Program-made: the position numbers and the translations under genes
The notes under the pieces: model-generated
Seen by the model: the letters and a program-made list of their open reading frames with translations, nothing else
Databases searched by the model: none
Told to the model about the DNA's origin: nothing
DNA from: Paenibacillus gorillae
GTDB taxonomy: Bacteria > Bacillota > Bacilli > Paenibacillales > Paenibacillaceae
Length of the DNA stretch: 64,000 bases
Direction of reading: 5' to 3'
Assembly (NCBI RefSeq): GCF_000513275.1
Contig: NZ_CBVJ010000030.1
Coordinates: 1 to 64,000 of the forward strand
Part shown: positions 54,809-62,374 of the stretch, piece after piece
Layout: every line of letters starts with the position of its first letter
Position numbering within the stretch: the first letter of the stretch is position 1

Positions 54809-56413
54809 ATGAGCTTGAAGGAATTTTTGTACCACTTGCAATACGAGCCGGACAAAACGAAACCGCAAGATGTGGAGGTGGATTGGGAGAACGCGCCGCT
54901 GCCGTATAAGCTATATCGTCATTTGCCTGTATTTCCTCTCGCTTCCGATGTTCCGCTAGAACTAACGGATAAGCAAGGGCAAGGGAACGGGCAAGAACAA
55001 GAGCGAGAGAAACCAACCCTTCGGGATATCGGGTATTTTCTTTGGCACACCTTCGGTCTGGCACAGCTTAGTCATTCTGTTATTGAGCAATATACGGGGG
55101 ACAAATGGGAAAGTCCATTGCATCTTTGCAGACGATTTGTTCCTTCAGGCGGAGGGCTTTATCCGAGCGAAATGTATTTGTATTTGAAGCTGGAGGAAGT
55201 TCCCTATGGTATATATCATTATGATGCGGCTCATCATCGTTTGATTTTATTGCGTGAAGGCCAATTTGATTCCTATGTGAGCAAGGCCTTAGGCAATCGC
55301 TGCGATATAACTAGCTGTTTCGCAGTTGCTTTTGTCTCGACTGTATTTTGGAAAAACTTTTTTAAATACAATAATTTTTCGTATCGTTTACAGGGGCTGG
55401 ATGCAGGTTTGTTATTGGGCCAGTTGTGTGAGGTTGCGAAGCGCTTTGACTTTGAAACGGGGGTGTACTTTCAGTTTCTTGACCGTGCCCTCAACCATTT
55501 GCTTGGATTTCCTGAAGCGGAGGAAAGTGTATATGCTGTAATTCCGCTTGCAGCAGATTCAAGCATTGAATGGTTCTACCAAGACACAAACAATAAAACT
55601 CCGATTTCGTCAGCAGAGTTATGTAGTGAGCTTCCAAATATTAAGCATGATCACTATATGCGTTCAGGAAAAGTATTGGACTATCCAATGCTAACCCAGA
55701 TAAATGAAGCATCCATAATGAATTCCACTTTTTCATTTAAACAGCTTGGAAGGGAGCAAGGGGCAGTCCCTCAAACCGATGTTCATGTGTTGCCTCAAGT
55801 GAATCGATTGACATATGATTTAGCACAGGCGTGCAGGCAGCGTTACTCGCCAGAAATTGAATTTGTATTAGGATCAGTGAGTCAGTCGGATTTAGCGGCA
55901 CTATTGCAAGAGGTTATGATATCCTGCCGCTATCGAAACGATCTGGATGGATCGACCGAGAGTCCAATGTCTCGAGCAAAATTAATTGGCTGCTTTTATG
56001 GCGTTGAAGGCATTCGTGATGGTGCCTATCTGTATGATGAAATAGCGCATACGTTGCAGCTTATTAGAGCCGGTGATCAACGGCCATGGCTTCAGAATGG
56101 GATGTCGTTGGATAACGTGAACTTATTCCAGGTGCCGCTGATAATTCATGTGGCGGGTGATCAGGGACATCTTCACGCCGAGCTTGGTTATCGCGGCTAT
56201 CGCATTCAACAAATGGAAGCGGGAATGTTGGTTCAGCGCTTACTGATCGCTGCTAGTGCATCAGGAATGGGAGGACGTCCGCTGCTAGGATTTGACGTTA
56301 GTTCCGTGAATGAACGTTATGGATTAACTCCGCTCGGACAAACGAGTTTGATTCAAATCCCGGTCGGCCCATGTCGGAGTCGTTCACGGCTTGAGGGTAG
56401 TTTATCACAATAA
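54809..56413 (+). CDS. SagB-family azoline dehydrogenase (tandem nitroreductase fold)
   Basis: A 534-residue FMN-dependent dehydrogenase that would oxidise thiazolines to thiazoles. The first nitroreductase-like domain (about 70-250) has RRFVPSGGGLYPSEMYLYLKL and FKYNNFSYRLQGLDAGLLLGQL, the SagB/ThcOx signature. A second, more divergent copy (about 340-525) contains RQRYSPEIEFVLGSVSQSDL, GYRGYRIQQMEAGMLVQRLLIAASASGMGGRP. Acidic, Gln-rich insert at about 52-68. GGAGGAGG precedes the ATG, 57 bases after the YcaO stop. It is the last gene of the peptide operon. Confidence 0.9.
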   Translation: MSLKEFLYHLQYEPDKTKPQDVEVDWENAPLPYKLYRHLPVFPLASDVPLELTDKQGQGNGQEQEREKPTLRDIGYFLWHTFGLAQLSHSVIEQYTGDKWESPLHLCRRFVPSGGGLYPSEMYLYLKLEEVPYGIYHYDAAHHRLILLREGQFDSYVSKALGNRCDITSCFAVAFVSTVFWKNFFKYNNFSYRLQGLDAGLLLGQLCEVAKRFDFETGVYFQFLDRALNHLLGFPEAEESVYAVIPLAADSSIEWFYQDTNNKTPISSAELCSELPNIKHDHYMRSGKVLDYPMLTQINEASIMNSTFSFKQLGREQGAVPQTDVHVLPQVNRLTYDLAQACRQRYSPEIEFVLGSVSQSDLAALLQEVMISCRYRNDLDGSTESPMSRAKLIGCFYGVEGIRDGAYLYDEIAHTLQLIRAGDQRPWLQNGMSLDNVNLFQVPLIIHVAGDQGHLHAELGYRGYRIQQMEAGMLVQRLLIAASASGMGGRPLLGFDVSSVNERYGLTPLGQTSLIQIPVGPCRSRSRLEGSLSQ

Positions 56414-56429
56414 TTGCTTTTGAAATAAG

Positions 56430-56468
56430 AGGCAGACTGAATGTCATTACCATTCAATCTGCCTTTTA
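56430..56468. terminator. Bidirectional terminator closing the peptide cluster
   Basis: AGGCAGACTGAATG (56430-56443) pairs with CATTCAATCTGCCT (56451-56464), one mismatch, followed by TTTATA. It is shared by the dehydrogenase gene and the converging His/Met-rich gene. Confidence 0.85.
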
Positions 56469-56480
56469 TAATTTGCAGTC

Positions 56481-56936
56481 TTAAGGCTGGTGAGCTGCTG
56501 CCTTCTTCTGGAACTCATCGATTTCTTGGCATGTGACAGGGTAATGCAGGTGATGATGCACATGCATTGTAGGATAAATCCAAGTATGATGGTAATCTAA
56601 TGTTTCGATCTCCCATCCATCGTGATGATAATCGTGGAGCATGTGGTCATCCCACATTTCATGCATCATGGGATGATAGTCATCCATCATGGGATGATAG
56701 TGATGCATGTAGTGGTAGTCGAACATGTGAGGAAATTGATGCATCTGACTAAAATCAACGTTATGGGAAGGAAGAACAGGCTGTTCATGAGTGGCTTGAG
56801 GTCCCCAATTGGTCTGATTCGGGCTTGATTGTATCATTTGAGGTCCCCAATGTGCCTGGTTCGGACTTGTTTTCATTTGTTGGTAATACTCGGGCTGAAC
56901 AGCAGATTGTTGCATATAAGGCTGATTGCTTATCAT
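56481..56936 (-). CDS. His/Met/Tyr-rich coat-like protein
   Basis: A 151-residue low-complexity protein. Residues 24-50 hold two copies of SPNQ-x-x-WGPQ. Residues 65-110 are rich in His, Met, Tyr and Asp (HMFDYHYMHHYHPMMDDYHP, MMHEMWDDHMLHDYHHDGW), followed by MHVHHHLHYPVTCQEIDEF with a single Cys. More than 20 His make metal binding very likely. Similar His-rich proteins occur in spore coats of Bacillales. AAGGAGGCGC lies just ahead of the ATG on the minus strand. It converges on the TOMM cluster; a functional link, such as copper or iron handling, is only a guess. Confidence 0.7.
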   Translation of the reverse strand: MISNQPYMQQSAVQPEYYQQMKTSPNQAHWGPQMIQSSPNQTNWGPQATHEQPVLPSHNVDFSQMHQFPHMFDYHYMHHYHPMMDDYHPMMHEMWDDHMLHDYHHDGWEIETLDYHHTWIYPTMHVHHHLHYPVTCQEIDEFQKKAAAHQP

Positions 56937-57004
56937 GGTGCGCCTCCTTTTAATTATACACTACAATATGCTTTGAACGAAAAAAGGGCACCTATCCCTG
57001 TAAA

Positions 57005-57211
57005 ATGGGCTATAACCTTAAGCATTTACGCATAGGACTTAACGAAGAGAAAGACTCCTGTTTGAAGCAAACGGGGAGGTTATTACAATGTGCGCTTCAA
57101 AAAAATTATAATGAGCGTAACAGTAGAGCCTTTGAATTAGGTGTGAAAGCAATTAATGCTCTGCAGGATAAATCAAAGAAAATAAGGCAGGATACTTCCA
57201 ATATGTGGTGA
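57005..57211 (+). CDS. Doubtful small open frame
   Basis: A 68-codon frame (MGYNLKHLRIGLNEEKDSC, ending KKIRQDTSNMW) in the stretch between the His-rich gene and the DinB gene. The composition is plausible for a small helical protein with a charged KAINALQDKSKKIRQD helix, but no ribosome binding site precedes the ATG and no family is recognised. It may be a remnant or chance frame. Confidence 0.2.
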   Translation: MGYNLKHLRIGLNEEKDSCLKQTGRLLQCALQKNYNERNSRAFELGVKAINALQDKSKKIRQDTSNMW

Positions 57212-57255
57212 AATAATTATGATAGGAAAAAAAGGGAGGGAGAAACTGCAACTGC

Positions 57256-57822
57256 ATGGAAAAATCCTATCTAATTTCAGATGTTGATGGGTTCACGCCT
57301 CACGTCAGTAGATTAGTCTCAATGATGAATTATGTGAGACATACTACAATCGAAAGTGTTTCTGGCCTAGATAGTGAGCAATTAGATTACTTACATGATT
57401 CGGAAAGTAATACGATTGGCGCATTATTGTTTCATATTGCTTCTGTAGAGTTTGCATATAGAGTTTGGACAACAGAAGAAAGGCATTTAACACCTTCTGA
57501 GTATGAATTCTGGGACCCAGGTATCAAGCTTGGAAACACAGCTAGAGAGCTAATACATGGAAAAAATTTAGAGTACTATATAGATTTACTCAATAAAGTA
57601 CGCTCGGACACAATCTCAGCATTAAGAGCAAAGGATGATGATTGGTTAAATATTCAACGTCCTTTTAATCAACAGCCCTCAAATAATTACTTTCGATGGT
57701 TTCACGTTTTTGAAGATGAAATAAATCATCGCGGACAAATCAGATGGATTATTAAAAGGATTAACCTGTCTGATAATAACCGAGGTAACATGGTTTCTAC
57801 AAGTAGGGGCGATCAGTATTGA
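57256..57822 (+). CDS. DinB/DUF664-family protein
   Basis: A 188-residue DinB-like protein: HVSRLVSMMNYVRHTTIESVSGLDSEQLDY at the start, TIGALLFHIASVEFAYRVW (first metal His), and WFHVFEDEINHRGQIRWIIKR (second and third His). As in other DinB_2 proteins, a thiol-dependent detoxification role is possible. The GGGAGGGAG site is about 13 bases from the ATG, further than usual. Closed by the terminator at 57844. Confidence 0.85.
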   Translation: MEKSYLISDVDGFTPHVSRLVSMMNYVRHTTIESVSGLDSEQLDYLHDSESNTIGALLFHIASVEFAYRVWTTEERHLTPSEYEFWDPGIKLGNTARELIHGKNLEYYIDLLNKVRSDTISALRAKDDDWLNIQRPFNQQPSNNYFRWFHVFEDEINHRGQIRWIIKRINLSDNNRGNMVSTSRGDQY

Positions 57823-57843
57823 CGCCGGGTTACAGTCGTAACG

Positions 57844-57871
57844 CCATCATTCAAATGAATGATGGTTTTTG
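57844..57871 (+). terminator. Rho-independent terminator
   Basis: CCATCATTCA (57844-57853), AA, TGAATGATGG (57856-57865), then T5. It ends the DinB/DUF664 gene. Confidence 0.85.
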
Positions 57872-58073
57872 ATTTGTACAAAGTTATAATCTAGATTTTT
57901 ATATAGCAAAATAGTGTTTAGAAACTTATTAAATTAACCTATCAAGCCAACGAGGCAGGAAAATCTAGAGTTAGTAAAGAATACATAATTTGTATTTCCA
58001 AAATAGGTTGATTAACGTTGTTCCAACTTTCGAGTAATGAATGAAACATAAAATTAAAGGGGTAACTATTACT

Positions 58074-58382
58074 ATGGAGGATTTACAAAGTTTTGTTTCA
58101 GATTACACGAAAGATAAGAAGCATTTACAGCTTGCTATCGGGCTTATTAGGGAGGGAGATACTGAATACTTTTCGTTTAGTAATAATAAAAAGAAAAGTA
58201 TGATCCCGCCTGAAAATATGTTGTTTAAAATCTGCTCCATAACCAAGGTTTTTACATCAATACTTTTATTGGAAATGGAAAAGGGAAAACTGGTTTCCTC
58301 GGATGACACTGTTGGTAAGTACGTGCAAAATACGACGGCAGCTATTGGGATTTACCTGCTGTCCAAATTATATTTGACTTAG
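58074..58382 (+). pseudogene. N-terminal stub of a beta-lactamase-fold serine hydrolase
   Basis: About 90 residues of a class C beta-lactamase/penicillin-binding-like serine hydrolase: MEDLQSFVSDYTKDKKHLQLAIGLIREG, then the active-site SxxK motif in FKICSITKVFTSILLLEMEKGKL and SSDDTVGKYV. Family proteins have 330-380 residues; here homology ends after residue 88 and a chance tail (IGIYLLSKLYLT) leads to a stop. The Tyr and second catalytic motifs are absent. The 3' part was deleted, bringing the tetR gene directly behind it. AAAGGGG lies before the ATG at 58074. Confidence 0.7.
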
Positions 58383-58390
58383 TAGTCAAA
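58373..58390. promoter_or_regulatory. TetR operator-like palindrome 1 (tetR upstream)
   Basis: TTTGAC (58373-58378), TTAGTA, GTCAAA (58385-58390): a perfect 6-6-6 inverted repeat 18 bases before the tetR ATG. It shares both half-sites with the palindromes at 59008 and 59155, as expected for autoregulation by the TetR protein. Confidence 0.65.
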
Positions 58391-58408
58391 AAGTTGTAAG
58401 GTACTCCT

Positions 58409-58990
58409 ATGACAAGACCAAGAGAATTTGATGCGGAGCAGGTACTTCTTCAAGTTATGGAAGTATTCTGGTCCAAAGGATTTAAATCTACGTCGTTCGA
58501 AGATCTCACGAATAAGACCCACGTAAAAAAACAAAGCTTTTATGGAGTCTTTGGCGACAAACGTTCACTCTTTCTCGAAACATTAGCTCTTTATCGCATG
58601 CAAAATCTTCAACATCTGCAAGAAATCTTATCGCGAGGACAGACGCCAGCAGACAAAATGGACGCGATTCTACACGTATCGCTTTGTCATGATAATGATG
58701 AGAATCGAAAGGGCTGTCTTATGGTAAACACCTCCTTGGAATTTGGAGTAAGCGATGATGAAGTAACGAAGCAGGTTGAAGGCATGAATTTGGATGTCCG
58801 ACACGCATTGGAGGAGGTAATTGAAGAGGGTCAATCGATCGGACAATTCACGACGAAATACACAGCTGCAGAGCTCGCGATGCATTTAAGCAACACACTG
58901 CAAGGCATTCGAGTCGCAGAAAAATCAGGGGCGGATAAGAAACAGATAGATACGATCTTACGAACCTCATTTGGTTTGATCCAACTATAA
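58409..58990 (+). CDS. TetR/AcrR-family repressor
   Basis: A 193-residue repressor: DNA-binding domain at 1-60 (MTRPREFDAEQVLLQVMEVFWSKGFKSTSFEDLTNKTHVKKQSFYGVFGDKRSLF in pieces: HTH VKKQSFYGVFGDK) and a ligand-binding helical domain (GCLMVNTSLEFG, LRTSFGLIQL) with one or two Cys. It lies upstream of an old yellow enzyme and an SDR. Three TTTGAC-N6-GTCAAA palindromes, one before this gene and two before the reductase gene, are its probable operators. Reactive electrophiles or quinones are likely inducers, by analogy with other regulators of such reductases. Confidence 0.9.
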   Translation: MTRPREFDAEQVLLQVMEVFWSKGFKSTSFEDLTNKTHVKKQSFYGVFGDKRSLFLETLALYRMQNLQHLQEILSRGQTPADKMDAILHVSLCHDNDENRKGCLMVNTSLEFGVSDDEVTKQVEGMNLDVRHALEEVIEEGQSIGQFTTKYTAAELAMHLSNTLQGIRVAEKSGADKKQIDTILRTSFGLIQL

Positions 58991-59007
58991 TTTTTTTTCG
59001 TTTCATT

Positions 59008-59025
59008 TTTGACCCGTGAGTCAAA
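59008..59025. promoter_or_regulatory. TetR operator-like palindrome 2
   Basis: TTTGAC (59008-59013), CCGTGA, GTCAAA (59020-59025), 18 bases after the tetR stop. The whole 18-mer is repeated exactly at 59155. Confidence 0.65.
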
Positions 59026-59040
59026 TAAAGAGAAAAACTG

Positions 59041-59172
59041 GGGGGTGATTGAAGAAGTCAATCAATCGGATAATTTACGATGAAATACACGGCTGCAGAG
59101 TCTACGATGCATTTAAGCAGCTTGAGTGATCCAACTGCTTTTTTTTGCCCCTTTTTTGACCCGTGAGTCAAA
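59041..59172. repeat. Partial tandem duplication of the tetR 3' end plus operator
   Basis: Bases 59041-59120 (GTGATTGAAGAAGTCAATCA.. TTTACGATGAAATACAC.. CTGCAGAG.. ATGCATTTAAGCA) repeat 58816-58895 of tetR with scattered changes. The copy then skips about 80 bases and resumes at the tetR end (TTGAGTGATCCAACT versus TTTGATCCAACT) and the palindrome (59155-59172). It is non-coding now. The duplication explains why two identical operators precede the old yellow enzyme gene. Confidence 0.75.
59155..59172. promoter_or_regulatory. TetR operator-like palindrome 3
   Basis: TTTGAC (59155-59160), CCGTGA, GTCAAA (59167-59172); with flanking bases the arms extend to TTTTTGAC/GTCAAAAA. About 100 bases before the old yellow enzyme start. 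Confidence 0.65.
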
Positions 59173-59269
59173 AAGGTAATAAATAAAACCAACTGACATT
59201 TAGAGAATTTAACGGTGCCTAACTATACGATGGGACATCTTAGTCAAAACAAAAGGAGAATATAAAACA

Positions 59270-60400
59270 ATGACATTAAAGAATCTAACTGTACTATCTG
59301 ACTATAAATTGGGGCATTTAAAGTTAAGAAACCGAGTCGTTCTTGCCCCGATGACACGTGCTTCAGCAGATTCGGATGGACGACCTACAGAGAGAATGGC
59401 GCGTTATTATGCGAGCTTCGCGGCTGGAGATTTTGCCATGCTTATAACTGAATCGGTTTATATGGATGACAAACTGAGCAAGGGATCCATAAATATGCCC
59501 GGCATGACGAATGAATCCCATATACAAGGCTGGAAACGACTGATTGACGCTGTACATGCAAAGGGAGCACATATCATTGTTCAGTTGGCTCATGCAGGAG
59601 CGTTATCACAGTGGTACCGCGACCAAGACGTAACTGTGGCTCCATCGTCTTACAAACCAGAGGGAGAACGAGTTTTGGCTTACGGACAAGGTGGAGAGTA
59701 CCCGGCAGCAACCGAACTTACGACGAAGGAAATTCAGGAGCTTGTCAGCGACTTTGCTAAAGCTGCCTCAAATGCTCAGAAAGCCGGAGCAGATGGCATT
59801 GAAATCCATGTCGGGAAAGGATTTCTGCACGACCAGTTTCTAACTGAATACACCAATAGCCGTAAAGACCAATATGGAGGATCATTAGAGAATCGTCTAA
59901 GATTTATCGTCGAAACCGTGCAGGCGGTCAAAAAGAGCACAGAGGAAGGCTTCGTTGTAGGGGTGGAAATATCACAATATAAAATGAATAACTTCGGATT
60001 CAAATGGCCAAATCGTGAAGCCGATGCGAAAATCATTTTTGAAAGCATTGCGAATGCCGGTGCTGATTATATACACGTGACCGACTATGTCGCCAAGGAT
60101 CCCGCTTTTGGTGAAATCGGAGGCCCGACACTTGCCGCATTGGCTAAAGCATACGGAAAAATTCCTGTCATTGTTAACGGAAGTATCGTAACGAAAGAAG
60201 ATGCAGAGCAGGTGCTTCAAGAAGGCGGAGACATGATTTCTATTGCAAGAACGGCACTGGCCAACCATGATTGGCCGATCAAGGTTCGAGAAGGAAGCCC
60301 GTTAAATCCATTTACGGGAGAAATGTTGGCTGATGGACCAACTATTAAAGATTATGAAATGTTAAATGCCTCGGAATTGCCGCAAATCAAACCAGAGTGA
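59270..60400 (+). CDS. Old yellow enzyme family alkene reductase
   Basis: A 376-residue FMN-dependent oxidoreductase (NADH:flavin oxidoreductase/OYE). LRNRVVLAPMTRASADSDGRPTERMARYYA at the start, HIIVQLAHAGALSQ, then the active-site strand GADGIEIHVGKGFLHDQFLT and QYGGSLENRLRFIVE, and PVIVNGSIVTKEDAEQVL. It reduces activated C=C bonds of enals, quinones or nitroesters. In the usual GANGY motif the residues are GKGF, a small deviation. GGAG with good spacing precedes the ATG. It is probably controlled by the TetR protein upstream and co-transcribed with the SDR gene 40 bases downstream. Confidence 0.9.
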   Translation: MTLKNLTVLSDYKLGHLKLRNRVVLAPMTRASADSDGRPTERMARYYASFAAGDFAMLITESVYMDDKLSKGSINMPGMTNESHIQGWKRLIDAVHAKGAHIIVQLAHAGALSQWYRDQDVTVAPSSYKPEGERVLAYGQGGEYPAATELTTKEIQELVSDFAKAASNAQKAGADGIEIHVGKGFLHDQFLTEYTNSRKDQYGGSLENRLRFIVETVQAVKKSTEEGFVVGVEISQYKMNNFGFKWPNREADAKIIFESIANAGADYIHVTDYVAKDPAFGEIGGPTLAALAKAYGKIPVIVNGSIVTKEDAEQVLQEGGDMISIARTALANHDWPIKVREGSPLNPFTGEMLADGPTIKDYEMLNASELPQIKPE

Positions 60401-60440
60401 ATTTTATAATGAAGATAATAAATGAAGGGAGTTGTAAAAA

Positions 60441-61232
60441 TTGGATCTGGGGTTGTCTGGTAAAACCGTTCTTATAACAGGCTCTACTCTGGGATTAGGC
60501 AAAATGATTGCGAAAATTCTGGTTCGAGAGGGCGCAATAGTTTATATAAATGGCCGTGATGGTGACAGAGTGAACTCCGCCATTCAGGACATACAAAAAG
60601 AATTTCCGAAAGGAGATATACGGCCCGCAGTTGCTGACTTAGGAAGCGAAGAAGGATGTAAGGTAATTAGATTAACAGTTCCTAAAATAGATATTTTAAT
60701 CAACAATATGGGGATATTTGAGGCAAAGCCACTATTAGAGATTCAAGATGAAGATTGGTACCGGTTTTTCAATGTAAATATAATGAGCGGAATACGTTTG
60801 TCTCGCCATTATCTAAAGAAGATGCTTGAACAAAATTCAGGAAGAATTATCTTTATAGGAAGTGGAGCAGCACTTTTACCATCTATTGAAATGCCTCATT
60901 ACAGTGCCACGAAGACAATGCAACTCAGTATTTCAAGGAATTTAGCCGAATTGACACGAGGAACAAACGTAACTGTTAATACCGTACTTCCCGGACTTAT
61001 GATGACAGAATTAGTCGAGAATATGATACGTTCTGTTTATGGAAACGAGATTAGTATTGCGGATGCAGGGAAAAAGTTTATGGCTGATAATGGACATTCG
61101 TCATTACTTGAACGTCCGATTGAAACACAAGAAATTGCTGAATTTATTGCTTTCTTAAGCAGTTGGCGTTCATCAGCAATAAATGGAGCAGCTTTAAGAG
61201 CAGATGGTGGCGGAATAAAAAACATCTTCTAA
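60441..61232 (+). CDS. Short-chain dehydrogenase/reductase
   Basis: A 263-residue classical SDR: VLITGSTLGLGKMIA (NAD(P) binding, TGxxxGLG), ILINNMGIFEAKPL, IIFIGSGAALLPS, catalytic YSATK, then VNTVLPGLMMTE and a C-terminal SSAINGAALRADGGG, as in fatty or secondary alcohol dehydrogenases. The TTG start follows GGGAG. Its place behind the old yellow enzyme suggests sequential reduction of an unsaturated carbonyl: C=C first, C=O second. This is inference from context. Confidence 0.85.
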   Translation: MDLGLSGKTVLITGSTLGLGKMIAKILVREGAIVYINGRDGDRVNSAIQDIQKEFPKGDIRPAVADLGSEEGCKVIRLTVPKIDILINNMGIFEAKPLLEIQDEDWYRFFNVNIMSGIRLSRHYLKKMLEQNSGRIIFIGSGAALLPSIEMPHYSATKTMQLSISRNLAELTRGTNVTVNTVLPGLMMTELVENMIRSVYGNEISIADAGKKFMADNGHSSLLERPIETQEIAEFIAFLSSWRSSAINGAALRADGGGIKNIF

Positions 61233-61281
61233 ATCACAGAGGTGATCGTCCCTGCCCAATTGAGCACAATATTCGTTCAAG

Positions 61282-61320
61282 AAATCAGCGTTGCCATATA
61301 TGCGGCAACGCTGATTTTCT
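61282..61320 (+). terminator. Rho-independent terminator
   Basis: AAATCAGCGTTGCC (61282-61295) pairs with GGCAACGCTGATTT (61304-61317), then TTCTT. It ends the OYE-SDR operon. Confidence 0.85.
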
Positions 61321-61377
61321 TGATTGTGACACAATAATATTGTCGATCTGACGATAACTCCGAAACTTTCGAAGAAC

Positions 61378-61423
61378 TTGACAATTTACTATGGTATTGA
61401 TATCATTCACTTGTCTGACAAGT
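61378..61423 (+). promoter_or_regulatory. Sigma-A promoter with GntR-type operator
   Basis: -35 TTGACA (61378-61383), exactly 17 bases, -10 TATCAT (61401-61406), followed by the perfect palindrome ACTTGTC-T-GACAAGT (61409-61423) over the expected transcript start. The TTGTC-N-GACAA core is typical of GntR/HutC-family sites, and the next gene encodes such a regulator, so autorepression of the nucleoside operon is likely. Confidence 0.75.
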
Positions 61424-61542
61424 AAATTCATAAGTAAGACAATTATAAAAACAAGTCATACAAATAATTATAATTTACACAAAAGCAAGTGGATTAGTCA
61501 CACAAGAGTAAGCCATACACGTTAGGAGGGTGAAGTTAGAAT

Positions 61543-62247
61543 ATGAATACTAAGACCAACATCATTATTCAGAAAATAACTCAGGAGATAGAAGATGGCA
61601 CATGGCCAGGTGGATCGCAGCTGCCCTCAGAAACGGAGCTGTCAAATATTTTTCAAGTGAGTAGAGCAACAATCAGGCAAGCCTTGCAGGAGATGGCTTT
61701 TTCAGGAAAGGTCATAAGAAAAAGAGGAATAGGTACATTTGTAGGAAATGCAACCATTCAATATGGAATTAATGATTTAGTAAGTATAACTAATTTGATT
61801 AGTCAAAGTGGTTATAAAGTAAGTGTAGAGCATGTTTCACTTAAGATTGAAAAACCAAGTGCTAAAGTTTGTGAGCTTCTCAATATGAGTGAATTCGATC
61901 CTGTTTATTCCGTTGAAAGAATAATTTTAGCAGATAACATTCCCGTGGTTTTTGAAAGAATTATTTATCCTGCACATATTTTGACGGGAGTTAAAGAAGA
62001 AGCATTCTATGGATCGAATTTTAAAATGCTGGAGCAACGCGGGATTTATATACAAAGTTCAGAAGGAAAAATTAGTCCAGTGTATGCTTCAAAGCATATG
62101 GCATCTCTTCTGAAACTTCCAACAAATGCGCCGCTTTTATTTATGGATTCCGTTTTTAAAAATCAGAACCAAGAAGCGATCTATTGTGTCGAAGAATATT
62201 TTACTGAAATGTTTTCATTTCCAATTCACCGGGTTCGATTAAATTAA
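61543..62247 (+). CDS. GntR/HutC-family regulator of the nucleoside operon
   Basis: A 234-residue regulator: winged helix at 1-70 (IIIQKITQEIEDGTWPGGSQLPSETELSNIFQVSRATIRQAL in two parts) and a UTRA domain (VSITNLISQSGYKV, EFDPVYSVERIILADNIPVVFERI, HMASLLKLPTNAPLLFMDSVFKNQNQEAIYCVEEYF). AGGAGGGTGA precedes the ATG. It heads a group with a purine nucleoside phosphorylase and an MFS transporter, so its ligand may be a nucleoside or a sugar-1-phosphate. A perfect palindrome sits over its own transcript start. Confidence 0.9.
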   Translation: MNTKTNIIIQKITQEIEDGTWPGGSQLPSETELSNIFQVSRATIRQALQEMAFSGKVIRKRGIGTFVGNATIQYGINDLVSITNLISQSGYKVSVEHVSLKIEKPSAKVCELLNMSEFDPVYSVERIILADNIPVVFERIIYPAHILTGVKEEAFYGSNFKMLEQRGIYIQSSEGKISPVYASKHMASLLKLPTNAPLLFMDSVFKNQNQEAIYCVEEYFTEMFSFPIHRVRLN

Positions 62248-62374
62248 ATTCAGAGTTGGTTAGTTACCATTACAGCTTATTATCAGGCTTATGAAGGGGG
62301 TGAAAATGAATGAAAGTAAGATAGGCGCGTGAACTTTTTAATTATCAAATTTAAAAATTTCGGAGGTAAAAAAG

